From: Onthophagus taurus | Lineage: Eukaryota; Arthropoda; Insecta; Coleoptera; Scarabaeidae | Direction: 5' to 3' | DNA length: 64,000 bases | NCBI RefSeq assembly: GCF_036711975.1 | Contig: NC_091976.1 | Coordinates: 1-64,000 of the forward strand | Shown here: positions 9,159 to 18,543 of the stretch, in pieces | Position numbering within the stretch: position 1 is the first letter of the stretch | How the letters are laid out: each line of letters opens with the position of its first letter | The notes under the pieces: generated by a model | Seen by the model: the letters and a program-made list of their open reading frames with translations, nothing else | Told to the model about the DNA's origin: nothing | The model's database searches: none | Program-made: the position numbers and the translations under genes

Positions 9159-12158
9159 CTACCCCGCCTCTTCTCCCATTTCCTTCTCCTCTCTTTCCTT
9201 CTCGCTTATCACCCTCTTCGCGAAATTTTCCACACCAGTCCAATTGTCACCGTTCTCCATCATCCTATCAACCATTTTCTCCGGATCAAATCTTCCGCCT
9301 ACTCTCCTCCACATTTCTTCTCTTTCTTCTTTCCATCTTATACATCGAAATACGGTGTGCTCTACGTCATCGGTCTCTGTGCAGTACAAACATACCGGAG
9401 AGGCAACCTTCTTAAATTTGTGTAGGTATTGTCTAAAGCATCCGTGGCCAGTTAATATTTGAGTCAGGTGATAGCTCACCTCCCCGCATCGTCTATTCAC
9501 CCAAGGTCTCACATCTCTTATCAATCTTCTGGTCCACGTCGCCTTTTCTGTCTCCCCACGCCATCTCTCCTGCCATCTGTTCAGCGCCTCCCGCTCCAGC
9601 TCGCACTTCTCTTCCGCTCTCTCGAACGCCTCCGCTCTTCTCCACACCATTATTTCAACAGGTGGTACTCCACCCACTACCTGCAATGCCACTGTGGACA
9701 CCGTCCTATATGCGCATGTAGTTTTTATGAGCAATTGTCGTTGGATTCGTGTTAGTGTTATCACCAGCTTCTTTATTACACATGCGTCTCTCCACGTTCT
9801 GCATCCATATAGGATTTGAGCGTATACTGTATTTGCAATAATAGTTCTTTTTGACGCCTTGGGGCCGTAGGTATTGCCCATCAATCGATGCAATGCCTGG
9901 GTTGTCTTTTGCGCTTTGATACATACTGCCTTTATATGCGCATCCCATTTCCCATCTCTACCCAACCAGATTCCAAGATACTTAATTGACGATCGGCTGC
10001 TCACAGACACTGTTCCCACTTGGATATTTACTTCCCTGGAGCTCTTCCTACTTCTAAGGAGTACAGCTTCTGTTTTTTCCGGCGCTACTTCCAAACCGAG
10101 ATGTTTCATTCTTTCCATCACCTCTTTCACTGCCAACTGCGCCCTCTCCTCCAGCTCCTCTATACTCCAACCAGTTACCACCAAAGCCAGGTCGTCGGCA
10201 TAAGCTACAAGATGTGTCTCTTCCACTTGAAGTTCCTCCAGCATTTCATCAAACGTAATATTCCAGAGCAAGGGCCCCAGTACAGACCCCTGTGGAACGC
10301 CCCTCGTTATTTGGAATTTCTTCTGCTCGTAGACCACGTGTCTTTCATTCAGATAATCCTGTATCGTACTGACCAGGTAGTTCGGTATGTGTTTTTTTCT
10401 CATGGCCTCGATAATGTTGGTCCATGGTAATGTACCAAAGGCATTTCTCACGTCCAATGTTATCAATAGACATTTCTTCCTCTTACCGCGTCTATATCTG
10501 TCACAACTCTTCGCAATTCTCAAAACTTCCTCGATAGCATGAACCGTTGACTTCCCCTCCACAAAGCCAAACTGCCTCCGTGATAGTCCTCCTTCTTTAT
10601 TCAATTCCTCGACTATTCTTTTTTTCAGTATTCTCTCGTAAACTTTCCCATAGCTGTTAAGTAGGCATAATGGTCGGTATTGTGTATCTTCCCCATTCTT
10701 CTTTGGCTTCTCTATCAAGACTAGTCTTCCCACTTTCCATACTTTTGGAAATTTACATGTTTCCAATAGTTCTTGATATAAGGTTGCTATCTTGTCTCCA
10801 ATTGCCATGACAGTATCTCGTGCAATTTCATTCGTTACACCATCCAGACCTGGCGCCTTTCTCGTCTTCGTGGTTTTGACCGCCTCCATCATCTCCTCTA
10901 CATCTACTCTTCCTTCAAAACGGCAGCTTTCAGCATCTACTCTTCCGTGGTGTAACAAGTCGCCTTCTGGAAAAAGCTTTCTAATGATGATATGTAATTC
11001 TTCATCCTCTAACTTTATGCTGGGCGCATTTCTTGTTCTTTTCATAACTATGGTGTATGCGTCTCCCCATACGTTTTCGTCGAGCTCCTCGCACAGTTTT
11101 CTCCAAGCTTGTTTTTTAGCTTGTTTAATCTCTCTCTTGAGTCTCTTTTTAACCCTTTCATGTTCTCTTTTTAGTACTCTTCCCCCGTCGTTGTTGTCAG
11201 TTCTCTTGTTGCTTCTTGTTAATTTCCTTCTTATATCGTTGGCTCTTTTTTTAATTTCACCTATCTCAGAATTCCACCAGTATACACTCCCGTTTTTTAT
11301 TCTTCTTTTCTTCTTCCGCCCATACACCTTATTACATGCTCTTTCGGTTATTTCTTTCAGTTTTTCCACACTTAGTGTTATTACTTTCTGCGCTCGTTTC
11401 TTGACCTCTTCCATATATTCTTCGGTCCTGTCGGCGTCTCTTCTCCATCCCCCCCCTACTGTGGTTTTATTCTGAGAATGGTTTACACTTTGCTGGAGAA
11501 TTATTTCTATATTTAGGTGGTCGCTCAGGTTCTCCTCCTCCATCACTCTCCAAGCCTTCACATCTGCCACCATATGCTCATTACACATAGTTACATCTAT
11601 GTGCGATTCCTGAATTCCTCTTCTCCATGTTGGTAATCCACCTCGATTAAGCACGATCAAACCTCTTTCAGCAGCCCATTCGCATAGGAGTCTTCCTCTT
11701 CTATCCTCTTTTGTTGCCTGCCATGTAGGCGACTTGGCGTTAAAATCTCCACCAATTATAACTTTTCCCTTCTCTCTTCCCAGCATATCTCTCATATTTT
11801 CTAATCTTTCCTCAAAGGTTTCCATGTTTTCATTTGGTGGCATATAGCATCCAATCACGGTGTACTCTTCAAATCTGACTGCCACATACCCCTTCCCTCT
11901 TTTACATCCCTTTATCGTCATTCCTCTATTAAACAACTTTACAGCAACGTCACTCTCACAATCTGTAAACCAGTCCGCACCGTTAACCTTCTTTTTGTTT
12001 GGCTCTGATACTATAACAACATCCACCTTTTCTCTATGACACTTTTCCTCTGCCAAATTCATTGCTTCCAGGCATCTGTTCAAATTTGTCTGAAGTATTT
12101 TTATTTTTATTTCCCTTTTCCCCCCCCTGTCATTATTTCTTGTAACTATGCTATCCAT
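9159..12158 (-). CDS. TB ORF2: endonuclease / reverse transcriptase of telomeric retrotransposon
   Basis: 999 residues. It starts at the ATG 12158-12156, which overlaps the ORF1 stop TAG (12148-12146) by 13 nt, so translation is probably coupled by stop-and-reinitiate. The endonuclease domain shows SEPNKKK, GGDFNAKSPTW, SHIDVTM and LSDHLNI. The reverse transcriptase has GFVEGKSTVHA, LDVRNAFGTLPW, GVPQGSVLGP and YADD near residue 651. The C-terminal finger is CLYC...H...C near residue 921. Length, order and spacing match TA ORF2. There are no in-frame stops. Confidence 0.9.
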   Translation of the reverse strand: MDSIVTRNNDRGGKREIKIKILQTNLNRCLEAMNLAEEKCHREKVDVVIVSEPNKKKVNGADWFTDCESDVAVKLFNRGMTIKGCKRGKGYVAVRFEEYTVIGCYMPPNENMETFEERLENMRDMLGREKGKVIIGGDFNAKSPTWQATKEDRRGRLLCEWAAERGLIVLNRGGLPTWRRGIQESHIDVTMCNEHMVADVKAWRVMEEENLSDHLNIEIILQQSVNHSQNKTTVGGGWRRDADRTEEYMEEVKKRAQKVITLSVEKLKEITERACNKVYGRKKKRRIKNGSVYWWNSEIGEIKKRANDIRRKLTRSNKRTDNNDGGRVLKREHERVKKRLKREIKQAKKQAWRKLCEELDENVWGDAYTIVMKRTRNAPSIKLEDEELHIIIRKLFPEGDLLHHGRVDAESCRFEGRVDVEEMMEAVKTTKTRKAPGLDGVTNEIARDTVMAIGDKIATLYQELLETCKFPKVWKVGRLVLIEKPKKNGEDTQYRPLCLLNSYGKVYERILKKRIVEELNKEGGLSRRQFGFVEGKSTVHAIEEVLRIAKSCDRYRRGKRKKCLLITLDVRNAFGTLPWTNIIEAMRKKHIPNYLVSTIQDYLNERHVVYEQKKFQITRGVPQGSVLGPLLWNITFDEMLEELQVEETHLVAYADDLALVVTGWSIEELEERAQLAVKEVMERMKHLGLEVAPEKTEAVLLRSRKSSREVNIQVGTVSVSSRSSIKYLGIWLGRDGKWDAHIKAVCIKAQKTTQALHRLMGNTYGPKASKRTIIANTVYAQILYGCRTWRDACVIKKLVITLTRIQRQLLIKTTCAYRTVSTVALQVVGGVPPVEIMVWRRAEAFERAEEKCELEREALNRWQERWRGETEKATWTRRLIRDVRPWVNRRCGEVSYHLTQILTGHGCFRQYLHKFKKVASPVCLYCTETDDVEHTVFRCIRWKEEREEMWRRVGGRFDPEKMVDRMMENGDNWTGVENFAKRVISEKEREEKEMGEEAG

Positions 12159-14323
12159 TTCGATTTCGAAGTTTTATTGACTTCATTTCTTCCTCTGTTC
12201 CCCTGTTCTTCTCTCTTTCTCATTTCTCTCGTTTCTCTTTCCTTGTTTTCTCTTATCTCTTCCTCTACATCTTCCTGATTTCCTTTCTTATTTTGCTTCC
12301 CCCTTTCCTCTGTTTTCTCATCTTTCGTCTCTTCCTCCCCACATTCCTTTTCCTGGCGGTTTCTCTTTTCTCGTTTTCCGTCTTTAATCTGCGCCCTGTA
12401 CATCTCACACCTCATACTAGCTGCTCTGTGCCCTTTCTTTTCGCAGTCTGGACATCTAGTTTGGTTCGTGCATTCTTTTGTCAGATGCCCTTCTACTCCA
12501 CAGTTATAGCAGCAATTTCTTCTATCTGGTCCTGTACAGTCTTTAATCAGATGTTGAGGTGACCAGCATTTCAAGCACTTTTTTATATTGACTCTCTCTT
12601 CTACGGAGCACATCGCTAGTCCTATTCTAATTCTCTTGCTGTTCATTAATTTCTTTGCCTTCTCTTCCGCCAATTCTATTGTAACTGCCATCATGCTCTC
12701 TGCATATGGTCTCAATGAGCTCATCTTTATCTCATTTTTTTCGCAACCCGTGTCTCTATTTATCGCCTGTATTATTTCATTTTCCTCTGTTGTTATCATT
12801 AGTCCTCGTATATGAATAGTCTTGGTCTGTTTTCTTTCTTCTATTCCTCTATCTGTCACCCTCTGTCCATCCTCCTCTCTCAACACTTTCTGTATTTCCA
12901 TCACGGCCTCTTTATCTTTTTGGGTCGTAATTAAGACTTTTCCGTCTTTTGTGCTCCTTATCCCCTCTATTTTGTCTACCTCCACTCTCCCTTGTAACCG
13001 TTGCTTAATTCCTCTCACCGTCTCTTCATAAGTTTTCCCCGGTCTTTCTACTATTATTGCGTATGTCTTTCTTTCATTTTGTGTCTTTTCCTCATTTTCT
13101 TCTTCTATTTTTGCTCGCGTTGTATACAATTCCATTTCTATATCTGTTCCTTTAAACACTATCTCCAACATCTTTCTAAATTTGCTCAGGGTCATCTGTC
13201 TGATGTGATGTATCGCGATCTTCTTCTCCTTTTTATTCCTTTCCTTTAATTCGCTCATCGCTTTCCATACTGAGAGGTCTGTTTTCTCTACCGTTAGCTT
13301 TATGACTTTTTCATTTCTTTCTATTTCTTTTCCTCTTATCTTCGTCTTTGTTGTCCGCTCTATTTCTTCGTATTTTTCATTTAGTTCTTCCAAACCCGGA
13401 TATGCCATTTTAAATTGGCTTTGTATGCTTCGAGTCATATTTTCGTCTTCAGGCTCCACGACCACTACTCTAGTCGTAACTTGTTGCTGCCACAATGGAT
13501 TTCCTTCTTTTACTGCCGTTCTGTTGTAGTATCTTCTCTTCCATTTCTTATTTACTAGCCTTTTCCACTCTTCGTATGTAACGGCTCTATTTATCTCTTG
13601 TTCTTCTATCATTTCCTGTGACCTTTCTCTTATCTCTTCCTCTGTTTCTGTCTGTGTACTCATTTCTTTCACTTCCTTTCTCTTGCATTTCACCCTCCCT
13701 TCTCCCATTTCTTGTATCCATTGTTTTGTGTCCTTTCTGTTAAATATGTCCGCTTGTCTTTCTAGCATCTGTACAGCTTTCTTGATCTCCCTCTTTGTAT
13801 TCTGCTCTTCGTTCTGTTTCAATATCTTGATCATTTTCATAATATTTTCTATTCCTTTCTTAACAGTCTTTGCCTGTTCGTTGTATGATTCTTCTCTTTC
13901 CAGTTCCTCTTCCTCTGAATCTACTCTTCTTCTTTTCATAGTACCACTATCAATAGACCAGGACCTTATTCTTTGTGGTGTGTCTCTCTCTAAGTCTATT
14001 ACTTCCGTGCACAGCCGAACATGCTCTTTTTTTTCTCCTGCCTTACTCTCCTCACTCTTTTCTATTATTGTTTTGTCTAGCTCTTCTTCTGACTCATCTT
14101 CCCCATTCGAAGTATCTGTACTACTCTTCGATTGACTCTCTACTCTTGGGGGTGTACGTGCCGTCTTCGTACTTTTGCCCATTACTCTTTCCTCCATCTC
14201 TCTCTCGATTACTTCGTAACTCACGTTATGTTGCTTCGGTCGTCTTTCAGGTCTGTCCGTCGCCGGGGGGTCGACCTTACCCTCCTCCCGGTCCTTTTCC
14301 GAGGCTAATTTCTTATTGTCCAT
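12146..14323 (-). CDS. TB ORF1: Gag-like RNA-binding protein of telomeric retrotransposon
   Basis: 725 residues. Three zinc knuckles lie at ~581-640: CLKCWSPQHLIKDC, CYNCGVEGHLTKEC and CPDCEKKGHRAASMRC, in the same spacing as TA ORF1. The motif RIRSWSIDSG followed by KRRR occurs near residue 115. Long E/K/R-rich stretches flank the knuckles and the C-terminus is very basic/acidic. The start at 14323 follows an out-of-frame ATG 7 nt upstream. The 5' flank (TGGAGG, GCCTACC, CCCCGTTTT, ACCGGCAG) is shared with TA. The role by family is RNA packaging and targeting to telomeres. Confidence 0.9.
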   Translation of the reverse strand: MDNKKLASEKDREEGKVDPPATDRPERRPKQHNVSYEVIEREMEERVMGKSTKTARTPPRVESQSKSSTDTSNGEDESEEELDKTIIEKSEESKAGEKKEHVRLCTEVIDLERDTPQRIRSWSIDSGTMKRRRVDSEEEELEREESYNEQAKTVKKGIENIMKMIKILKQNEEQNTKREIKKAVQMLERQADIFNRKDTKQWIQEMGEGRVKCKRKEVKEMSTQTETEEEIRERSQEMIEEQEINRAVTYEEWKRLVNKKWKRRYYNRTAVKEGNPLWQQQVTTRVVVVEPEDENMTRSIQSQFKMAYPGLEELNEKYEEIERTTKTKIRGKEIERNEKVIKLTVEKTDLSVWKAMSELKERNKKEKKIAIHHIRQMTLSKFRKMLEIVFKGTDIEMELYTTRAKIEEENEEKTQNERKTYAIIVERPGKTYEETVRGIKQRLQGRVEVDKIEGIRSTKDGKVLITTQKDKEAVMEIQKVLREEDGQRVTDRGIEERKQTKTIHIRGLMITTEENEIIQAINRDTGCEKNEIKMSSLRPYAESMMAVTIELAEEKAKKLMNSKRIRIGLAMCSVEERVNIKKCLKCWSPQHLIKDCTGPDRRNCCYNCGVEGHLTKECTNQTRCPDCEKKGHRAASMRCEMYRAQIKDGKREKRNRQEKECGEEETKDEKTEERGKQNKKGNQEDVEEEIRENKERETREMRKREEQGNRGRNEVNKTSKSKWIA

Positions 14324-14691
14324 TAACCATATTTGGAGGTGTCTGGCGCCTACCTTACGCCCCGTTTTTCACCTACCGGCAGGTACACACTTACTCGAAA
14401 CTTCACAAAGACATTACCCTTGACATTTAAACACTGAAACACTTAATCCCGTGCCCCCTGTATCCCCGGACAGGGGCATTTCCTGGGTTATTGCCGCCCG
14501 GGACCACGCGACCCCAGCTTTTTTAAGGAGGTATGCTCCTCCACCTGTAAACCCAGGCGGGTGCCCTTGTGGGGTGCTACCGGCCGGGCCAGCCGGACCC
14601 CAGTTTTTTAACGAGGTATGCTCCTCGAGCTCAGGCGGCCTCGGGTTCGCTAAGCCCGTACCCAGTGAGTCCTCACTGGGCCCCTGAGGGG
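14324..14691 (-). promoter_or_regulatory. TB 5' UTR with tandemly duplicated 5' module
   Basis: The terminal ~150 bp match TA and T0. Directly inside, at ~14453-14540, lies a second, diverged copy of the block at ~14540-14625. Both contain ACC/GACCCCAG, six or seven T, AAGGAGG or AACGAGG, and TATGCTCCTC. The terminal hairpin CCCAGTGAG/CTCACTGGG (14671-14690 region) has a 9-bp stem in which the change relative to TA is compensated. An internal promoter is expected; no motif was identified. Confidence 0.7.
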
Positions 14692-15256
14692 AACCCAACC
14701 CAACCCAACCCAACCCAACCCAACCCAACCCAACCCAACCCAACCCGCAACCCAACCCAACCCAACCCGCAACCCAACCCAACCCAACCCGCAACCCAAC
14801 CCAACCCAACCCGCAACCCAACCCAACCCAACCCGCAACCCAACCCAACCCAACCCGCAACCCAACCCAACCCAACCCGCAACCCAACCCAACCCAACCC
14901 GCAACCCAACCCAACCCAACCCGCAACCCAACCCAACCCAACCCGCAACCCAACCCAACCCAACCCGCAACCCAACCCAACCCAACCCGCAACCCAACCC
15001 AACCCAACCCGCAACCCAACCCAACCCAACCCGCAACCCAACCCAACCCAACCCGCAACCCAACCCAACCCAACCCGCAACCCAACCCAACCCAACCCGC
15101 AACCCAACCCAACCCAACCCGCAACCCAACCCAACCCAACCCGCAACCCAACCCAACCCAACCCGCAACCCAACCCAACCCAACCCGCAACCCAACCCAA
15201 CCCAACCCGCAACCCAACCCAACCCAACCCGCAACCCAACCCAACCCAACCCGCAA
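14692..15256. repeat. Most proximal telomeric block 4, mainly 22-bp higher-order repeat
   Basis: About 10 pure CCCAA units adjoin TB. Then 24 copies of a 22-bp unit (three CCCAA plus CCCGCAA) run in perfect register: variant G at 14747, then every 22 bp to 15253. I found no deviation in any copy. The array stops abruptly in GCAATGTTAATC, the start of unique AT-rich DNA. This is the telomere/subtelomere boundary. Confidence 0.95.
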
Positions 15257-16374
15257 TGTTAATCACTGTTTAAAGGGACTTTGCAAAATTTAATTATGCT
15301 CAGTAAACATTAGTTGGCGTTGAAAATGATTTTATTTCGTCAAACACTAGACTAACACCGTCAATTGATATTAATGCTAGAGTATTGGCATTAATACTAG
15401 AGTATTAATGCTAATTGACAGTAAAAACTATTAAAGAAAAATGAAAATAAAGTATATACTTTGCCCATCTGTATCTTCGTTATTATTAACAAGTGGACTA
15501 ATTGTAAGATAAATTGGGTTAAATCGTAATAATTTAATGTAAGGAATTCACTGTTGCTCTGTGTCCCATTAGTAACGGACCAGCCTATATAAGACGTATG
15601 GTTAATAATTTTCAAGGAAAAAATCTTGTAAATAATAAAATGAATTGACACAATAACAACTTTTAATATTTTACCGAAAACTCAGTGTATCAATTCAATT
15701 TTTTAATTTCTTTCTAGAAAATTATTAACTTTAGAACGCTAACATCTCATACTAAAATTATTTTCTAACTGCAAATTTGACCTTGTCGTCAAATAACTTT
15801 ATAACCTATTTCTCAAGTTTGACGTACAATTTCATAGCCGACTACTGAATTTTCGCTTATTTTAAGTAACATTACGAAATATGTGGCTTCAGTTATTTAA
15901 GTTTTTTACGAAAACGATAAAGTTTTTTAAAAAATAATAAGAGTAAGAAAAGTTTTAGAATTAAATTCCATATGAAATGAAGCCAAAATGTTAAAAAGAT
16001 CTGTCAACATTTAGAGTACCATCACCCTTAATCACCCCTTTGAAATGCCTCAATTAAGTTCAATTTGCTACCAATTAATACACTTGGTACACTCATAACG
16101 TATACCAAATTTGGTTTTTCTAGCTTAATGTATTACGAAGATATTGAATGTTTTAAAAATTTAAGAGTCAACTTTGAAGACGAGTTATAGGTCTTCAAAG
16201 TTGACTCGGATGTACAACTTACGATTAGTATAGAGGTAAGTTACGTTAAATCATCTTAATTTATTGTCCTCTCACGTAGCTCTGTGAACCTGGAACCCGA
16301 GTTTACGATATTTTGGCTTTGTTAGTACCATTCGATAGAGAATCGTTTGTACTCGTTTGTGGTACAAACGAGTA
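15257..16374. other. Subtelomeric AT-rich DNA with a decayed mariner-type MITE
   Basis: No coding sequence is supported. At ~15366-15420 is an imperfect palindrome of GTCAATT and ATTAATGCTAGAGTATT units. From ~15820 to ~16285 the sequence aligns with the right-hand three quarters of the MITE at 37214-37861 (GCCGACTA, TTTAAGT...ACGAAA, TACCAATTAATA, TTGAAGAC, AGTATAGAGGTAAGTTACG), but the left end is missing and the right end is altered. At 16278 it passes into a unit of the 155-bp repeat family. Confidence 0.6.
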
Positions 16375-16858
16375 CAATTAGCCATATTTTAATTTGATTT
16401 GTCCGAATGTTTTTCACTAACATAAGTTGTAACTTTTATTTTATTTTATTGATTTCTATGGTTACGTATCGTAAATTGAACTTGAAAAATTTTTAATTTA
16501 GGAAAAGTATAATTTTTACATAAAAATGGGAATAATTAGTTAACTTCTATAGTTAGAATATAAAGTTCGTGCGATTTAGTGGTTTGAACATATCCGACGC
16601 ATTATTTATGCTGAGATATGTTTGGAAAATCAGTAACAAAAATTTTTTTCTTCTTTGTAACTCGATCCGGGGACATACTCTATAAGTAAAAACAGAAATG
16701 ACAATATTCCAATGACAAATTCTTCCAATGACGTCACAACAAGGCCTTTGCGGAGGGGATACGTTCATAACAACAGCGTTCATAGGGACTCTTGACTTGG
16801 TGTAATGAAAATAGGCTCCACCTCAATGTAACAAAGTGTGAAAAAATTACATTTACAT
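16375..16858 (+). repeat. Left arm of long inverted repeat
   Basis: About 484 bp, from CAATTAGCCATATTTT to AAAAATTACATTT. Its reverse complement recurs at 24066-24546 with only a few changes (for example GACGTCACAAC versus GACGTGATTGG regions and an A/C-type change near the outer end). The open frame inside (16553-16783 on minus) is identical to one in the other arm apart from its last residue. It shows no protein signature, so it is not called a gene. Confidence 0.85.
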
Positions 16859-17129
16859 TAGAGAAAAAACCAATAATTTTCAATTATTATATTATTAAAG
16901 AACATTGTAAGAAAGAAGGATTTAGATGTAATATACAGGGTGATTCACATAACCTCTGTGAACCTGGAACCCGAGTTTACGATATTTTGGTTTTATTAGT
17001 ACCATTCGATAGAGAATCGTTTGTAATCGTTTGTAGAGTACTCGTTTGTACCACCTTTACTTTCGTTTGTACCTAAGGACTTAAAGAGGGAAACAAATTT
17101 TGAAAAATTGCCGGAACCCCACTTTTTGA

Positions 17130-17780
17130 TATTCTAATTTTATTAATACCTTTCGGTAGAGAATCGTTTGTACCTGTTTGTACCACTTTCGATTTCGTTT
17201 GTACCTCAATCGGTTCCAAAATACAGCGATTTTTTGATTTTTCAGAATACCGCTGAAATTGTGTATCTCCGTTATTAACACAGATATCGCAAAACGATCA
17301 ATTGAATTCGATAGAGATTCGTTTGTATCAGTTTGTACCACTTTTGTTTTCGTTTGTACCTCAACCGGTTCCAAAATACAGCGATTTTTTGGTTTTTGAG
17401 AATACCACTGAAAGTGTGTATCTCGGTTATTAATACAGATATCGCAAAACTGTCGATGGAATTCGATAGAGAATCGTTTGTACCAGTTTGTACCACTTTT
17501 GTTTTCGTTTGTACCTCAACCGGTTCTAAAATACAGCGATTTTTTGGTTTTTGAGAATACCGATGAAAGTGTGTATCTCCGTTATTAATACAGATATCGC
17601 AAAACTGTCGATGGAATTCGATAGAGAATCGTTTGTACCCATTTGTACCACTTTTGTTTTCGTTTGTACCTCAACCGGTTCCAAAATACAGCATTTTTTT
17701 GATTTTTGAGAATACCGCTGAAAGTGTGTATCTCGGTTATTAATACAGATATCGCAAAACTGTCGATGGATTTACATTGA
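17130..17780. repeat. 155-bp tandem repeat, about four copies
   Basis: The marker CAGATATCGC occurs at 17281, 17436, 17591 and 17746, an exact 155-bp period. Each unit contains TTCGATAGAGAATCG, several CGTTTGTACC words, CAACCGGTTCCAAAATACAG and GAATACCGCTGAAAG. Isolated units of the same family lie at 16278-16370 and 16945-17060, beginning CTCTGTGAACCTGGAACC. The array abuts and partly overlaps the 3' end of the broken gene at 17770-18543. Confidence 0.85.
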
Positions 17781-18543
17781 ACGCAGCTTTTATAGTGCGA
17801 ATCAGATATCTTTTCATTGATGGCACTTTGAAGAGCCTGTATACCCTGCTGGTAGAAAAGTTCGGTACTTATGTCAACAATGGGAACATTATGAACAATG
17901 CAGTTATTGCAGTCATTACATTGTTGACTGATTTGGTATGATGGTTCGTCAATTAGCAATTTTTGAGCAATCAAATCACTGATATTGAACTGACAATCAA
18001 TTTGATTGCTGTGCAAACCACAAGCAATATGCTCAATATATATAATATATTGCTCAATAATTCCGATCGTTTTTTATAGGTTTTCATTGTTACGCCATAA
18101 ATTGAAAATGTTTTTATGAAATCATAAAATTCATTTTTTGAAGAGGAAATATATTCATGATAACAGACCCAATCTCGGTATCCTGCCAACACGGATTGTG
18201 CAAGCGAATCAAACGAACATATGTTTGTAAAAGTCACATCTTTTTTTGCTATACGAACTCGTCCGAATAGTTGTCCGTTTTTTAATATTGGTAAATTTAC
18301 GTTTTTACTTGGTTTTTCAAGGATGCTTTGTATATCTGGATAAGAAGTTAAATATTTTGCACGTTTTGATGGTTTTCTTTTTACTTCGTTTTTTGAATGA
18401 TTAACGTTACACATGTGGCTCCGCTTTGATGGATTATCATTCCACGTATTAGATTTTGACAAATTTTTCCCCCCCCCACTTTTCTTCCGCATATAAAAAT
18501 GAATATTTGTTCTCAAAACTTGCGGTTGTCTGAATTTCCTCAA
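17770..18543 (-). pseudogene. Frameshifted transposon-associated protein, Cys-rich, function unknown
   Basis: Two overlapping minus frames give one protein. The N-terminal part (from 18543) is basic, then has LPILKNGQLFGRVRIAKK, TFTNICSFDSLAQSVLAG and YKKRSELLSN. After a (TA)-rich slip near 18040 the other frame continues with IDCQFNISDLIAQKLLIDEPSYQ, QQCNDCNNC and VDISTELFYQQGIQALQSAI. The break coincides with a TATAATATAT microsatellite. The layout (a C-F-D-S-L motif, later C..N and CX2C) recalls uncharacterised proteins found beside insect DNA transposons. I cannot assign a function. The start at 18543 is only the first ATG of the open frame. Confidence 0.5.

Larger units (their letters stand above)
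8730..14691 (-). mobile_element. Complete telomere-specific SART/TRAS-like non-LTR retrotransposon (TB)
   Basis: A 5.96-kb minus-strand element: 5' UTR 14324-14691, ORF1 12146-14323, ORF2 9159-12158, 3' UTR 8743-9158 and a 13-nt poly(A) (poly(T) 8730-8742). It has the same insertion junctions as TA. Proteins are clearly homologous to those of TA but well diverged, so this is a second family or subfamily, not a second copy. Its 3' end stops at a point equivalent to 2285 in TA, so ~133 nt of the 3' terminal sequence present in TA is missing before the poly(A). Both ORFs are open. Confidence 0.9.

Noticed and set aside
16553-16783. 76-aa frame also found at 24136-24366
   Set aside because: Its conservation is explained by the inverted-repeat arms; it has no domain and the third arm copy does not keep it.
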